The position numbers and the translations under genes are program-made. Under the pieces are notes generated by a model. That model saw only the letters and a list, made by a program, of their open reading frames with translations. It was not told the DNA's origin and did not search any database. Of a stretch of 64,000 bases of DNA, positions 1 through 9,900 are shown piece by piece; the first letter of the stretch is position 1; each line of letters begins with the position of its first letter. Source of the stretch: JBGTGG01 sp964398945 (GTDB lineage Bacteria; Bacteroidota; Bacteroidia; Cytophagales; Cyclobacteriaceae); the NCBI GenBank assembly GCA_964398945.1, contig CAYNOT010000014.1:77453-141452 (forward strand), written 5' to 3'.

Positions 1-778
1 CATTTTCGATTGCTTCACGTGTGATGATTTTTGAGATCTTCAAATCTTCATTCACCATCTCCACAATCCTTCTTCCCGAAAGGTGGGCCATCACTTTTTT
101 CCGTGAATCAACGGCTGGTATTGCAGCGGCACCCGGAAGTGTCATTCCCAATGCTTCCACCATACATGCCATCGTGGAGGCCGTTCCCATCGACATGCAA
201 TGGCCCTGGCTTCGCGCTGCCCCTACTTCTGCTTCATGGATATCTTGTGCAGTAAAATTTTCAACGAGCTGTTTTTCTTTAACCATCCAGTTGAACGAAC
301 CGGATCCAAGACATTCTCCACGGAACCTTCCATTCAACATGGGGCCACCCGGTACCACAATGGTTGGCAGGTCAACACTACAGGCACCCATCACGGTTGA
401 TGGTGTGGTTTTATCACAGCCTGTTAGCAACACCACACCATCAATGGGATTGGCGCGGATCGATTCTTCCACATCCATGCTGGCAAGATTTCTAAACAGC
501 ATCGTAGTCGGGCGCATGATTGTTTCCCCCAAAGACGTAACCGGAAATTCCAATGGGAAACCGCCTGCTTCGCGTACACCATGCTTCACTACTTCTGCAA
601 AATCGCGGAGGTGGCCATTGCACGGTGTCAGCTCCGACCATGTATTGCAAATCCCGATAACGGGCTTGCCTTGAAAGTAATCATCGGGATAGCCCTGGTT
701 GCGCAACCACGAACGGTGGACAAACCCCATCTTATCGGACTTTCCGAACCAATCATAACTTCTGAGTTTCTTTTTCAT
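1..778 (-). CDS. IlvD/Edd-family sugar-acid dehydratase, pentonate type (3' part off the window)
   Basis: The reverse strand encodes 259 residues starting MKKKLRSYDWFGKSDKMGF and running open off the left edge. It is recognisable as the IlvD/Edd dehydratase family by GICNTWSELTPCN, LTGCDKTTPSTVMGACS and RSQGHCMSMGTASTM. The three likely cluster cysteines are C53, C121 and C194. As I recall, the [2Fe-2S] ligands of Rhizobium L-arabinonate dehydratase are C59, C127 and C200, a constant offset of six, so the pentonate/sugar-acid branch fits better than the amino-acid enzyme. The family dehydrates an aldonate such as xylonate or arabinonate to a 2-keto-3-deoxy acid in the cytoplasm. It starts 20 bp after the esterase stop and is the last visible gene of the leftward xylan operon. 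The exact substrate is inferred only. Confidence 0.88.
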   Translation of the reverse strand, partial: MKKKLRSYDWFGKSDKMGFVHRSWLRNQGYPDDYFQGKPVIGICNTWSELTPCNGHLRDFAEVVKHGVREAGGFPLEFPVTSLGETIMRPTTMLFRNLASMDVEESIRANPIDGVVLLTGCDKTTPSTVMGACSVDLPTIVVPGGPMLNGRFRGECLGSGSFNWMVKEKQLVENFTAQDIHEAEVGAARSQGHCMSMGTASTMACMVEALGMTLPGAAAIPAVDSRKKVMAHLSGRRIVEMVNEDLKISKIITREAIEN

Positions 779-798
779 TTATTAATAAGGTATTGACA

Positions 799-2736
799 TT
801 ATTTTGATTCGGTTGTAAATGGCGAGGCAGGCAGCCCTTCTTTGTTGTATAGGTTTGCACCTTCGGGATTATCTGCCCATGCATAGCGTACCGCTACCGG
901 GTTTTTGATTTCATCACTCCACACAATTACTTTATTTCTTTTGATTGTTGCATTGGCCCATCTGAACTGTTTGTCACTTCCCGCAATCGCAAAGTATTGT
1001 AATGTACCATTTTTTGAAATCAGTCCGCTTCCCACATTCGAAAATGTAAGCTCAATTTTATTGGCTTTGATTTTCATGGATTGATAGGTTGGCCCGGAGT
1101 AAACCACCTTTTTATCGCCATAGGCAATATGTTGCGCGGCAAGTGCAAGCCGGTTTCCTACATCTTCTTTGTTGAGCGGATGGATGTCGTTCCATTCACC
1201 AATATCGATGATTACGGCCATGCCTGTATTTTTTACGTTGGAAAGTGTTAAGCGTTGCGCCTCCCGCAATTCAGCCCAATTGCTTTCCGTTGGGGTAGTG
1301 CTGGGTTCCATAAAATTTGCCAACTGAACAAAGAGGAATGCAAAATCGCCAATGGCCCAGTTGGTTCTCCAGTTGGTAATCAAATCCGGAAAAAGTGTTT
1401 TGTATTCGGTCGGCCTTCCTGCATTGGATTCGCCCTGATACCAGATCACACCTTTGATTGCTGTATTAAAAAGGGGGGAGACCATTTTATTATACAAGCC
1501 TGTGGGTTTGAAGCGAATGGCAGTACCTCCCTGCAAGGGCGGCATAGCGGCACCAAGTTTTAATTGCCATGTGCCTTCCAAATTTATTGTATCATTTTCA
1601 ACAGCGAGGAAGTACGGTTTGTCAGGAACAAATCCACCTTTTCCGCCACTGTTGATTACGCGGACAACAATGGTGTTTTCACCTTCTTTCAAAACACCGG
1701 CATCGAAATTATATTTCCGTGGTGGGTATTGATAGGTAATATGTCCAACATATTGCCCGTTGATAAAAGCAGAATCTGCATCCACAATCCTGCCCAACCA
1801 AAGTTTGCCCGGTTTCCCTGTCATTGATTTTGTGATGTTGATTTTCTTTCGGAACCAAACAGCACCATTGACATTGCCCACGGATTCGTCTGCCCAGTAT
1901 CCGGGAACGTTCATTTCTTTCCAGTCCGCATCTTCCAGTTCGGGGCTTGACCATTTTGGACTTTTGAGCCCTTCATCTTTTTGGTTGAGATCAGCATACC
2001 AGTCATCGTTTCTTTTTTTGTCGCTGCGCTCTATCTCTTTGATGAGTTCATCGTTTTTGAAACGTTGTGCTTCTTCATAAATTGTTGGATAAGCTTTAAG
2101 CGCTTCTTCACCCATCCACGCTTCAACAGGTGAGCCACCAAGGGCAGCGTTGATCAATCCCACCGGAACATTATATTTTTTGTAAAGGTCCAGCGCAAAG
2201 AAATACGCAACAGCAGAAAAAGAATAAATCGTTTTCGGGTTTGCGGATTCCCACACCCCACCTTCCAGGTCATTGTGTTGTTTATTAAAATCATATTGAT
2301 CGGGAACAAGGAATTGCCGGATGTTTGGGTTTTCAGAATTTGAAATTTCGTGCGGGTATTTATCTTTCACACGTTCCATCGTAAGTTCCATATTCGATTG
2401 GCCGGAACAGACCCAAACATCGCCCAGTAAAATATTTTTAAGGGTGATTTGATTGGACGCTTTTATATCCATCGTAAAGGGGCCACCTGCTTTCATTGGC
2501 GAAAGCGTAATTGCCCATTCGCCATTTTGTGCAGTGGTTGTTTTTGCTTTTTGTGAATTGAACGTTACTTCGACTTCTTCTCCAGGATTTGCCCAGCCCC
2601 GGATTTTTAAAGGCGTATCACGTTGCAATACCATTCCATCACTGATAAGCCTTGGAAGTTTTACTTGTGAGAATGCTGTACATGCAGACACGCATATCAA
2701 CAGAAAAACATTCCTTGTTTTTTTTGCTTGAATCAT
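799..2736 (-). CDS. SASA/SGNH-type carbohydrate acetylesterase (sialate O-acetylesterase family)
   Basis: The 645-residue protein has a signal peptide (about residues 1-24, ending AFSQ). The SGNH-type nucleophile block SGQSNM places the serine near residue 114. A second block, IWYQGESNA, and a C-terminal Asp-x-His block in WNDIHPLN complete the active site. A beta-sandwich insertion resembling GH2 sugar-binding domains (about residues 260-375) splits the catalytic domain, as in many Bacteroidota members. The family removes O-acetyl groups from sugars; in this locus acetylated xylan is the likely substrate rather than sialic acid. It starts 5 bp after the GH10 stop, so it is almost certainly co-transcribed. 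Periplasmic or surface location is inferred from the signal. Confidence 0.9.
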   Translation of the reverse strand: MIQAKKTRNVFLLICVSACTAFSQVKLPRLISDGMVLQRDTPLKIRGWANPGEEVEVTFNSQKAKTTTAQNGEWAITLSPMKAGGPFTMDIKASNQITLKNILLGDVWVCSGQSNMELTMERVKDKYPHEISNSENPNIRQFLVPDQYDFNKQHNDLEGGVWESANPKTIYSFSAVAYFFALDLYKKYNVPVGLINAALGGSPVEAWMGEEALKAYPTIYEEAQRFKNDELIKEIERSDKKRNDDWYADLNQKDEGLKSPKWSSPELEDADWKEMNVPGYWADESVGNVNGAVWFRKKINITKSMTGKPGKLWLGRIVDADSAFINGQYVGHITYQYPPRKYNFDAGVLKEGENTIVVRVINSGGKGGFVPDKPYFLAVENDTINLEGTWQLKLGAAMPPLQGGTAIRFKPTGLYNKMVSPLFNTAIKGVIWYQGESNAGRPTEYKTLFPDLITNWRTNWAIGDFAFLFVQLANFMEPSTTPTESNWAELREAQRLTLSNVKNTGMAVIIDIGEWNDIHPLNKEDVGNRLALAAQHIAYGDKKVVYSGPTYQSMKIKANKIELTFSNVGSGLISKNGTLQYFAIAGSDKQFRWANATIKRNKVIVWSDEIKNPVAVRYAWADNPEGANLYNKEGLPASPFTTESK

Positions 2737-2741
2737 CAGTA

Positions 2742-3836
2742 TTAAAATTTAACAACTTCCCAATAGGCTTTCTTTGGATTGAAATCCTTGTCAAATAAAA
2801 GCGGATAATCTTTTCTTCCCTGCACCGGAAAATTATCCAGCCAACTGTGCCGGTCGGAAACATTCCAGAAGGTAACATTGGAGATGGAAGCTTTGTGCTT
2901 TCTAAAAAGGTCAAAGCACATTTTGTACACTTCAAGTTGTTGTTGCTCTTTTTCTGCTGTAAAAACCGTGTCAATATCTTCCGGCTTGGCGGTACGCCTG
3001 TTGTGTTCCTTCGGATACACCGATATATCCAATTCCGTAATGTGCATGGTTAGCCCTGATGCTGAAAAAAGTGTGAGTGTACTGTCAAGTTGATTGCGTG
3101 TTGGTTCATTGACGGCCCAATGTCCTTGCAGCCCGACACCATGGATAGGGACACCAGCTTCTTTGAGGCTTGTTACCAGTTTGAAAATCTTTTCTCTTTT
3201 GACCGGGCTGATTTCATTGTAGTCATTGTAAAACAGCAAAGCTTCGGGATCGGCTTTGTGCGCATATTCAAAAGCTTTGGCAATGTATTCTTCACCAATT
3301 ATTGTAAGCCAGGGGGACTTGCGTAAGTATTCATCCTTTTTATCGGAGATGGCTTCGTTCACAACATCCCAGGCATAGATTTTTCCTTTGTAGCGAGCCA
3401 CTACATTGGTGATGTGGTCTTCCAATCTTTTCAACAGTACTTCTTTGGAAACGGTATCGCCTTTTTCGTTTACGAAAATCCATTTCGGAACCTGGTTGTG
3501 CCAGCAGAGTGTATGGCCACGCATTTTCAGGTTGTTTGCTTGCGCGAATTCAACGATCTGGTCAGCGGGTTCCCAATTGAATTTGTTTTCTTCCGGATGG
3601 ATGGGCCCCATCTTCATGGCATTTTCAGCCGTCAAACTGTTAAACTGATTTTTGATCAATATTGCTTCTTCACCTTTTAAAGACCGGGGGGTTACAGCAG
3701 CCCCGATTGGAAAGTAGTCCTGATAGGCTTCCTTCAGTGAGGTGCTTTGATCTGTGGTTGGCTCCTCATTATTTTTTTGTGCGCAGCTCAATACATGGAA
3801 ACTGATTGCAATCAGGAGTGTAATACATTTTTGCAT
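2742..3836 (-). CDS. GH10 endo-beta-1,4-xylanase, lipoprotein
   Basis: The 364-residue GH10 enzyme cuts the xylan backbone. The acid/base glutamate is E161 in WDVVNEA and the nucleophile is E269 in MHITELD; the GH10 hallmark HTLCWHNQVP is also present. An upstream in-frame ATG exists, but it would overlap the GH115 gene by about 290 bp. I chose the ATG at 3836 because it directly precedes a lipoprotein signal with cysteine 18 in VLSC, followed by AQKNNEE, which could serve as a surface-export signal. The gap to the GH115 stop is only 4 bp, indicating an operon. It probably acts at the cell surface, supplying oligosaccharides to the SusC/SusD transporter. Confidence 0.95.
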   Translation of the reverse strand: MQKCITLLIAISFHVLSCAQKNNEEPTTDQSTSLKEAYQDYFPIGAAVTPRSLKGEEAILIKNQFNSLTAENAMKMGPIHPEENKFNWEPADQIVEFAQANNLKMRGHTLCWHNQVPKWIFVNEKGDTVSKEVLLKRLEDHITNVVARYKGKIYAWDVVNEAISDKKDEYLRKSPWLTIIGEEYIAKAFEYAHKADPEALLFYNDYNEISPVKREKIFKLVTSLKEAGVPIHGVGLQGHWAVNEPTRNQLDSTLTLFSASGLTMHITELDISVYPKEHNRRTAKPEDIDTVFTAEKEQQQLEVYKMCFDLFRKHKASISNVTFWNVSDRHSWLDNFPVQGRKDYPLLFDKDFNPKKAYWEVVKF

Positions 3837-3840
3837 CTGG

Positions 3841-6693
3841 TTATTTTTTATTTGATAAGGTAGGTTTAATAAAAGGGCTTTCTGGCGGGGCCATGTAGCT
3901 TTGTTGAGGGGCATTTGTTCCAACCACAATTTTTTGAAGCACAATCCCCGGGTCAACCATCCAGAATTTGACCGTATGCTTTCCAGGGGCTGAAAGGGTG
4001 TGTGAAGAAGTTTTGATAATGATGTTGTCAGCGACCCATTGGTTCCACAATTTATCCGAATACCCTTCGTGCATGTTAATGGGTTGGGGTTCCTCATCGT
4101 CAATGGAGACCGCAAACCGAAGTCCTTCATTATGAAAGTTGAGGGTCGGGGATAAATAGGAATCGATTTTTATTTCACCCGGTTGAAAAACATAGATGTC
4201 GTACTCGAGGTGGGGACTGGTTTCTTTTAACGTTTGGGGTGCTGCCGTTACCGGAAAGGGTGAAACACCCGAAAGGGTTTTGCCGATTTCAGGGATTACT
4301 TTCCATTGTACTTCATCGGAGTTGATTGCTTTTGTGAAATGCGCTGCTTCGATTGATACATATCCGTTGGATTCTACAAAGCCTTCAGGGTTTTGATCAC
4401 TTCGATTGTCGACAATCGCAAACACGACAACCGTTTGCTGTCCTTTGCTTTTTATTGTAATCGGAACGGTGTGTTTTCCATGCGGTACTTTCTTCCAATC
4501 GATTTGTACTTCCAACCGTTCTTGCTGGTTGATTGTTTTGCTTTGCGGTGAAATCAGTACCCACGGCTTCCCGCTTTTTATGGTATAGCGAAGGGGGGTT
4601 TCACCTTGGTTGAAAATTTCAATGTAGTGTTGTTGCTTTGAGAAGCAATCAAACCCGGGCAATGTTGCTTTTGCCTTTTCATTTGGCCACCAATTTGCAG
4701 AGCCTTCAACCGCTGCCCCAATGGATGCTTCTTTCGGTATTTTTAATTGTTTTGTTTCGGGTATTACGTTGGTTGGTGGTTGCTGCCAGTAGGTATAGCC
4801 GATATGGGTTTGGTCCATCATGTGGCTCCATTTTCCATCCGCTAAAATATTGTTGTGGTAGTGGGTAAGTGATTTGTCTTTTTCAAAAAGCAGTTGCACA
4901 CGGGACGCCATTTCATTTGTAGCGGCACGCTCCTGGTTTGCATACAATCGGTTTAATGCTGTTGAATAATATAAGTCATTTAAATTGGCACACGCTTGTA
5001 TCGGGAATAATACAAGTTGGTAGAAAGCATCTTTGTACTCCGCCCCAATCAAATCGTAAAGCTTTTTTGCTTCTTCCGCGAGTTGGTTATATTCTGCCAC
5101 AACATTTTCAAATTCCCGGTAATGTGTGAGGCTATATGTCTCAGGGGAAAGTAGTTCCGGTTTCCTGCGGGCATTGTAGTTTGTATACCGGGTGAGCATG
5201 GAAGCAATTTTTTCAGCATGTTCGTTGCCGAATTGCGTAGCGGCCCATTGGGTGGTGTAGTTTGTAAGGTTGTCCTCGTTCCATTTTTTCGGGTCCCAGG
5301 CCATGTCCAAAAAGAAGCTGATGGGCAGTTCCATAGGTTTAATATCCCCAACATTCACGATCCAGATTTTTTCCACACCATATTGATAGGCGAGGTTCAT
5401 TTGTTCCCACACACGCGAAACTTGCGTAGTGTTTAACCACTTGTAATTTCGCGGACCACCTACATAATCGAAATGATAATAAATCCCGTATCCTCCTTTT
5501 CGTGGGGCGTCCGATAGTTTTGGAAGCTTTCGAAGGTTGCCCCAATTGTCGTCACAAAGTAAAAGCGTAACATCGTCTGGTACACGCATGCCCTGGTCAT
5601 AATAATCCTGCACTTCTTTGTAGAGTGCCCATACCTGGGGAAAGTCCTTTGCTTTTCCTGCGGATGCATTGATGATTTCCCGCTGGTCATGAACGATTCG
5701 CTCAAGCAGTTCTACATTGGTTTCTTTGCTCATGGCCATATCGCCATCGCCCCGCATCGCCAGCGTGATAATACTTTCATTGTTGCCCATCCGATCAATC
5801 CCTTTCTTCCAGAAGTCTTTCAGGAAACGTTCGTTGGTTTCATAATTCCATTCACCTTTCCCATAGCGGTCCCACTCAACATGCGCGCGCATCATGGGCT
5901 CGTGGTGTGAAGTGCCAATCACAACACCGTATTCATCTGCGAGCGGGGCGCTTAACGGGTCATCATCATAAATGGCGCGGCCCCACATGGCAGGCCACAA
6001 AAAATTTCCTTTAAGGCGGAGGATAAGTTCATACACGTTTGCATAGAACTGATGGTTGAACCCGCCAAATTTTTCGGTTGCCCATCCTGCAAGTGCGGGT
6101 GCTTCATCATTGATGAATATACCACGGTATTGTACTGTCGGACTATCAGTTATCCTAATTGAAGGTATTTCAAGTGTTGATTGTTTTACAACCGGAACAT
6201 CCGCCCACCAATACCAGGGGGAAACACCAATTTGTTTGGAGATTTCATAAATGCCGTAAATGGTCCCGCGCTTATCACTTCCTGCGATAACAAGTGCGCG
6301 GTCAACATTGGGTAGTGGATTTTGAATGACCTCAATGAGGTACGATTCCCATTTCCCTTTTACATCCTCAACATTTATTTTTTTGGTTTGGATAAGTTGG
6401 TCGATGGTTTCGCTGTTGCCGATTGTGCCAATGATGATAATCTCCTTTTCATTTTCGGATGCATAGTGAAGAACAGGCGTTACGGTGGTTACCCGCTGGA
6501 TATCGGATTGTAAGTCGGTGGCGGCACGGATTACACCGGGGAAATCGTTTTTGTCTATATATATAGGTGTGGTTTTTCCGTTGGTAGCAATTGTGAACGA
6601 AGCCGGATCCTGGGCAAACAATTTAAAATTTGCAAGAAGGATTAAAAGCAATGCCACCCGGCATCCTTTCCCCATTGTTTCCTTACCAATCAT
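3841..6693 (-). CDS. GH115 xylan alpha-1,2-glucuronidase
   Basis: A protein of about 950 residues matching GH115 along its length: a signal peptide ending FKLFAQ, an N-terminal domain, a central catalytic region with RGIFINDEAPALAGW and GTSHHEPMMRA, and a C-terminal GH115_C domain (GYVSIEAAHF onward). GH115 enzymes remove (4-O-methyl-)glucuronic acid from internal as well as terminal xylose residues. The start at 6693 is preferred because AGAGG lies seven bases upstream; ATGs at 6699 and 6804 are possible but give a poorer signal peptide. It is the first gene of the leftward operon, with GH10 following after 4 bp. Expression is probably controlled by the divergent region carrying LacI-type operator sites. 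Confidence 0.92.
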   Translation of the reverse strand: MIGKETMGKGCRVALLLILLANFKLFAQDPASFTIATNGKTTPIYIDKNDFPGVIRAATDLQSDIQRVTTVTPVLHYASENEKEIIIIGTIGNSETIDQLIQTKKINVEDVKGKWESYLIEVIQNPLPNVDRALVIAGSDKRGTIYGIYEISKQIGVSPWYWWADVPVVKQSTLEIPSIRITDSPTVQYRGIFINDEAPALAGWATEKFGGFNHQFYANVYELILRLKGNFLWPAMWGRAIYDDDPLSAPLADEYGVVIGTSHHEPMMRAHVEWDRYGKGEWNYETNERFLKDFWKKGIDRMGNNESIITLAMRGDGDMAMSKETNVELLERIVHDQREIINASAGKAKDFPQVWALYKEVQDYYDQGMRVPDDVTLLLCDDNWGNLRKLPKLSDAPRKGGYGIYYHFDYVGGPRNYKWLNTTQVSRVWEQMNLAYQYGVEKIWIVNVGDIKPMELPISFFLDMAWDPKKWNEDNLTNYTTQWAATQFGNEHAEKIASMLTRYTNYNARRKPELLSPETYSLTHYREFENVVAEYNQLAEEAKKLYDLIGAEYKDAFYQLVLFPIQACANLNDLYYSTALNRLYANQERAATNEMASRVQLLFEKDKSLTHYHNNILADGKWSHMMDQTHIGYTYWQQPPTNVIPETKQLKIPKEASIGAAVEGSANWWPNEKAKATLPGFDCFSKQQHYIEIFNQGETPLRYTIKSGKPWVLISPQSKTINQQERLEVQIDWKKVPHGKHTVPITIKSKGQQTVVVFAIVDNRSDQNPEGFVESNGYVSIEAAHFTKAINSDEVQWKVIPEIGKTLSGVSPFPVTAAPQTLKETSPHLEYDIYVFQPGEIKIDSYLSPTLNFHNEGLRFAVSIDDEEPQPINMHEGYSDKLWNQWVADNIIIKTSSHTLSAPGKHTVKFWMVDPGIVLQKIVVGTNAPQQSYMAPPESPFIKPTLSNKK

Positions 6694-6789
6694 TTCCATA
6701 CCTCTTTGTTTTGGTTTGTTTAAAAAAAAACAGATGCATTGTCCTTTTTCGGGGATTGTCTGTGAATCGGATGAATAATCCAGATAATA

Positions 6790-6803
6790 ATTAATCGGTT
6801 GCA
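6790..6803. promoter_or_regulatory. weak second LacI-family operator-like site
   Basis: ATTAATCGGTTGCA agrees with the LacI-family pattern TGNAANCGNTTNCA at 8 of 10 fixed positions and shares its right half exactly with the stronger site 67 bp away. It lies upstream of the GH115 start, so it may control the leftward operon or permit looping. This is inference from pattern only. Confidence 0.45.
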
Positions 6804-6854
6804 TCTATTTAAATCGATTTTAGTGGCTCAAAATAGCATTTTTATTAAAAAATA

Positions 6855-6872
6855 TATGCAATCGGTTGCATA
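6855..6872. promoter_or_regulatory. LacI-family operator in the divergent GH115/SusC promoter region
   Basis: An 18-bp palindrome, TATGCAATCGGTTGCATA, has only one mismatched pair and contains TGCAATCGGTTGCA, which fits TGNAANCGNTTNCA at all ten fixed positions with the typical central CG. It lies about 100 bp before the SusC start and about 160 bp before the GH115 start. If the sequence TATTGTTTG at 6881-6889 is the -7 element for SusC, the operator overlaps the -33 region, which would suit repression. The regulator gene is not in the window. Confidence 0.75.
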
Positions 6873-6969
6873 ATTAATTTTATTGTTTGACCTTTAAATT
6901 ATGGCTCGGCAATAAATCGCCTGTTCCGTGCTATAAAACCAAATCTTAACACAACTAAAACGTACATCT

Positions 6970-9900
6970 ATGAACCAAAAAATTTTACGAAAAGAACCAT
7001 TCCTGGGGCTGTCGCGAGGCTTGGCCAGGGGGATTTTGCTGATGATAGCATGCCTGTCTTTTTCATTCGCGCAAGCACAAACCACCATTACGGGAACCGT
7101 AAAAGATGAAGTTGGGTCACCAATGCCGGGTGTCAATATCGTTGTAAAAGGCACAACGAATGGAACAACAACCAACTCAAATGGTGAATATATTATTAGT
7201 ACTTCCGTCACTCCACAAACCGCTCTTGTTTTCTCTTTTATTGGGTATGCAGGAGTAGAAGAAGTTGTTGGAACCCGTACAACTATAGATGTTTCAATGC
7301 AATTGGATGCTTCAGAATTATCCGAAGTGATAGTTGTGGGGTATGGAGTTCAAAAGAAATCAGATGTTACAGGATCCCTTGTATCGGTTAATAGTGAGGC
7401 GCTGAGGGAAGTGCCTGTTGCGAACTTGCAACAAGCGTTACAGGGACGAGCTGCAGGTGTTGAAGTAACACGCGTAGGAACGGCTCCTGGTGCATCTGCA
7501 AGAATAAGGGTACGAGGCGAACGCTCTATCAATGGTTCCAATGACCCCTTGTTGGTGTTGGACGGAATTCCTTATGAGGGGAGTATAACGGACATTAATC
7601 CGGATGAAATAGCTTCTGTCAATGTTTTAAAAGATGCTTCCGCCACTGCTATTTATGGCTCACGGGGTGCAAATGGTGTGATCATCGTTACTACCAAAAG
7701 AGGCGTTGCGGGGGAAACAAGGGTCACACTGAACACCTATTATGGAATTACTACAGTGGCCAAAAAATATGATATGTTTAATGCTGAGGAATATGCTGCA
7801 ATGCGGGATATTTCAGGATTTACCGAAGGTTACATGCAAGAAGAGGTGGAAGGCATGGCATTGGGAAGAAATACCGACTGGCAAGAATTGATGTATGAAA
7901 ATGGTATCATTACCAACACAAACGTAGGCATATCGGGAGGAAGTGATAAGAGCAGGTATGCGATTAGTGGAGGCTACTATAAGGAAACAACGATCCTACC
8001 GGGTCAGGATTTCTCACGATACTCATTGAAATCTACGTTTGATACCAAAATTCTTGAAAAATTAAGTGTAGGTTTAAACTCACTAAACAGCATGACCTAT
8101 ACAAATGGTTCACAGTTTGTCAATCAACAACCCAATACACCTGATGCTTACGGAGGAAGTTTGATGTACCCGATTTTGGCGCTAAGCCCGTTGATGCCTG
8201 CTTATCAGGATAATGGTGAAATCTTTGTTAGGCCAGCAGGGAACACGACAGACCACAATGGTCAATATAACCCATTGCTGCTCAAGCAAAACAATGATAA
8301 CTGGACAGATCAAATCCGTAGGTTCAGATCTTTTAACAGTGCGTATGCAGAGTATGAGTTCATTGAGGGGCTAACTTATCGTTTCAACCTGGGTCTTGAC
8401 TTTAGCCAGACAAATGCGGTACAGTTTCAAGGCCAGGATTCTTATTTCCGCACCAACAATCAAACAGCCCGGGCGGGTATAAGAAATGAGGAGTTGTTTT
8501 CTTGGACAGCGGAAAATATAGTTACTTACACCAAAACATTTGCTCAAGATCACCGCATCACTTTGACCGGTTTATATAGTGCTCAGCAAAGTAAGTCATG
8601 GTCTAACTTTGTTAGTAGGGATTCACTCACGGCTGATTTTATTCAGTATTATAACCTTATGAATGCAAGCCCAGATGCCAACACTAGTTTTAATGGTGGG
8701 GAGGCTACGTGGGGCTTAATATCTTATATGGCAAGGGCCAACTATGCTTTCAAAGATAAATACTTACTCACCCTTACCTTCAGGACTGACGGTTCATCAC
8801 GATTAGCAAATAAATGGCATAGCTATCCTGCAATAGCAGTTGGATGGAATGCAATAGAGGAGGCATTTATGCAAAATCAGGATATAGTCTCAAATCTAAA
8901 ATTACGCTTTGGATACGGGCAAACCTCCAATCAATCTGTTGACCCTTATACGACACTGGGAGGGGTATCGGGAAACAATGGAGGTGTACCCATTCGTTAT
9001 AACTATGGACCTCAAAGAGTTATTGGATTTCTGCCGGTCCGCATTCCAGATAAGTCACTTGATTGGGAATACACCAATACATGGAACATCGGGGTGGATT
9101 TTGGTTTGTTAAAGAACAGGATTACTGGTTCCGTTGAGTGGTATAATGCACAAACCAATAATCTTCTTTACGATCAACAGTTACCAATTACTTCAGGGTA
9201 TCAGGATGCATATCAAACCAACATTGGTAGCGTGGAAAACAAGGGAATGGAGATATCACTGAGTGCTGATATAATTGAATCTACTACAAATGATGGATTT
9301 ACCTGGAGTGCTGACCTTAACTGGTTCTTTAATCGAAATAAACTATTAGCGCTTTCCCCTGGTGTTGAAAGGAATATTAATGCTGGATTATTTGTTGGTC
9401 ATCCACTTACCGCTATTTATAACTATAGAAAATTGGGAGTATGGCAGGAAGATGAGGCCGCTGAAGCTGCCGCTTATGGACAATTACCAGGTCAACTAAA
9501 AATTGCAGATTTGAGTGGTCCTGGTGGAGAACCAGATGGTGTATTTACTGAAGAGCATGATCGAGAGATTGTTGGTGACCAACAACCCAAGTGGCAAGGT
9601 GGTATCACCAACCGGTTTACCTTCAAAGGGTTTGATATGTCTATTGTTACACACGCCAGAATGGGTGGTCTGCTGATGAGTTATTTGCACGCACCCAACG
9701 GAGCGTATTTGACCAATAACAATGGTATTAGAAACGGGTTGGATGTAGATTATTGGACACCTGATAACCCTACCAACTGGTTTCCGGCACCCGGGTCGGC
9801 ACTTCCAGGCGGGGCTGCAAATTCGTGGTCTACACTTGCGTATTATGATGCTTCCTTCATTCGCGTACGGAGTATAAATCTTGGTTATACAGTGCCTAGT

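Noticed and set aside
21..674. Long plus-strand open frame at the left edge
   Set aside because: It is the antisense shadow of the IlvD/Edd dehydratase, whose minus-strand translation shows clear family motifs.
2742..4130. Upstream start giving a 462-residue xylanase
   Set aside because: It would overlap GH115 by about 290 bp and bury the lipoprotein signal; the ATG at 3836 fits both.
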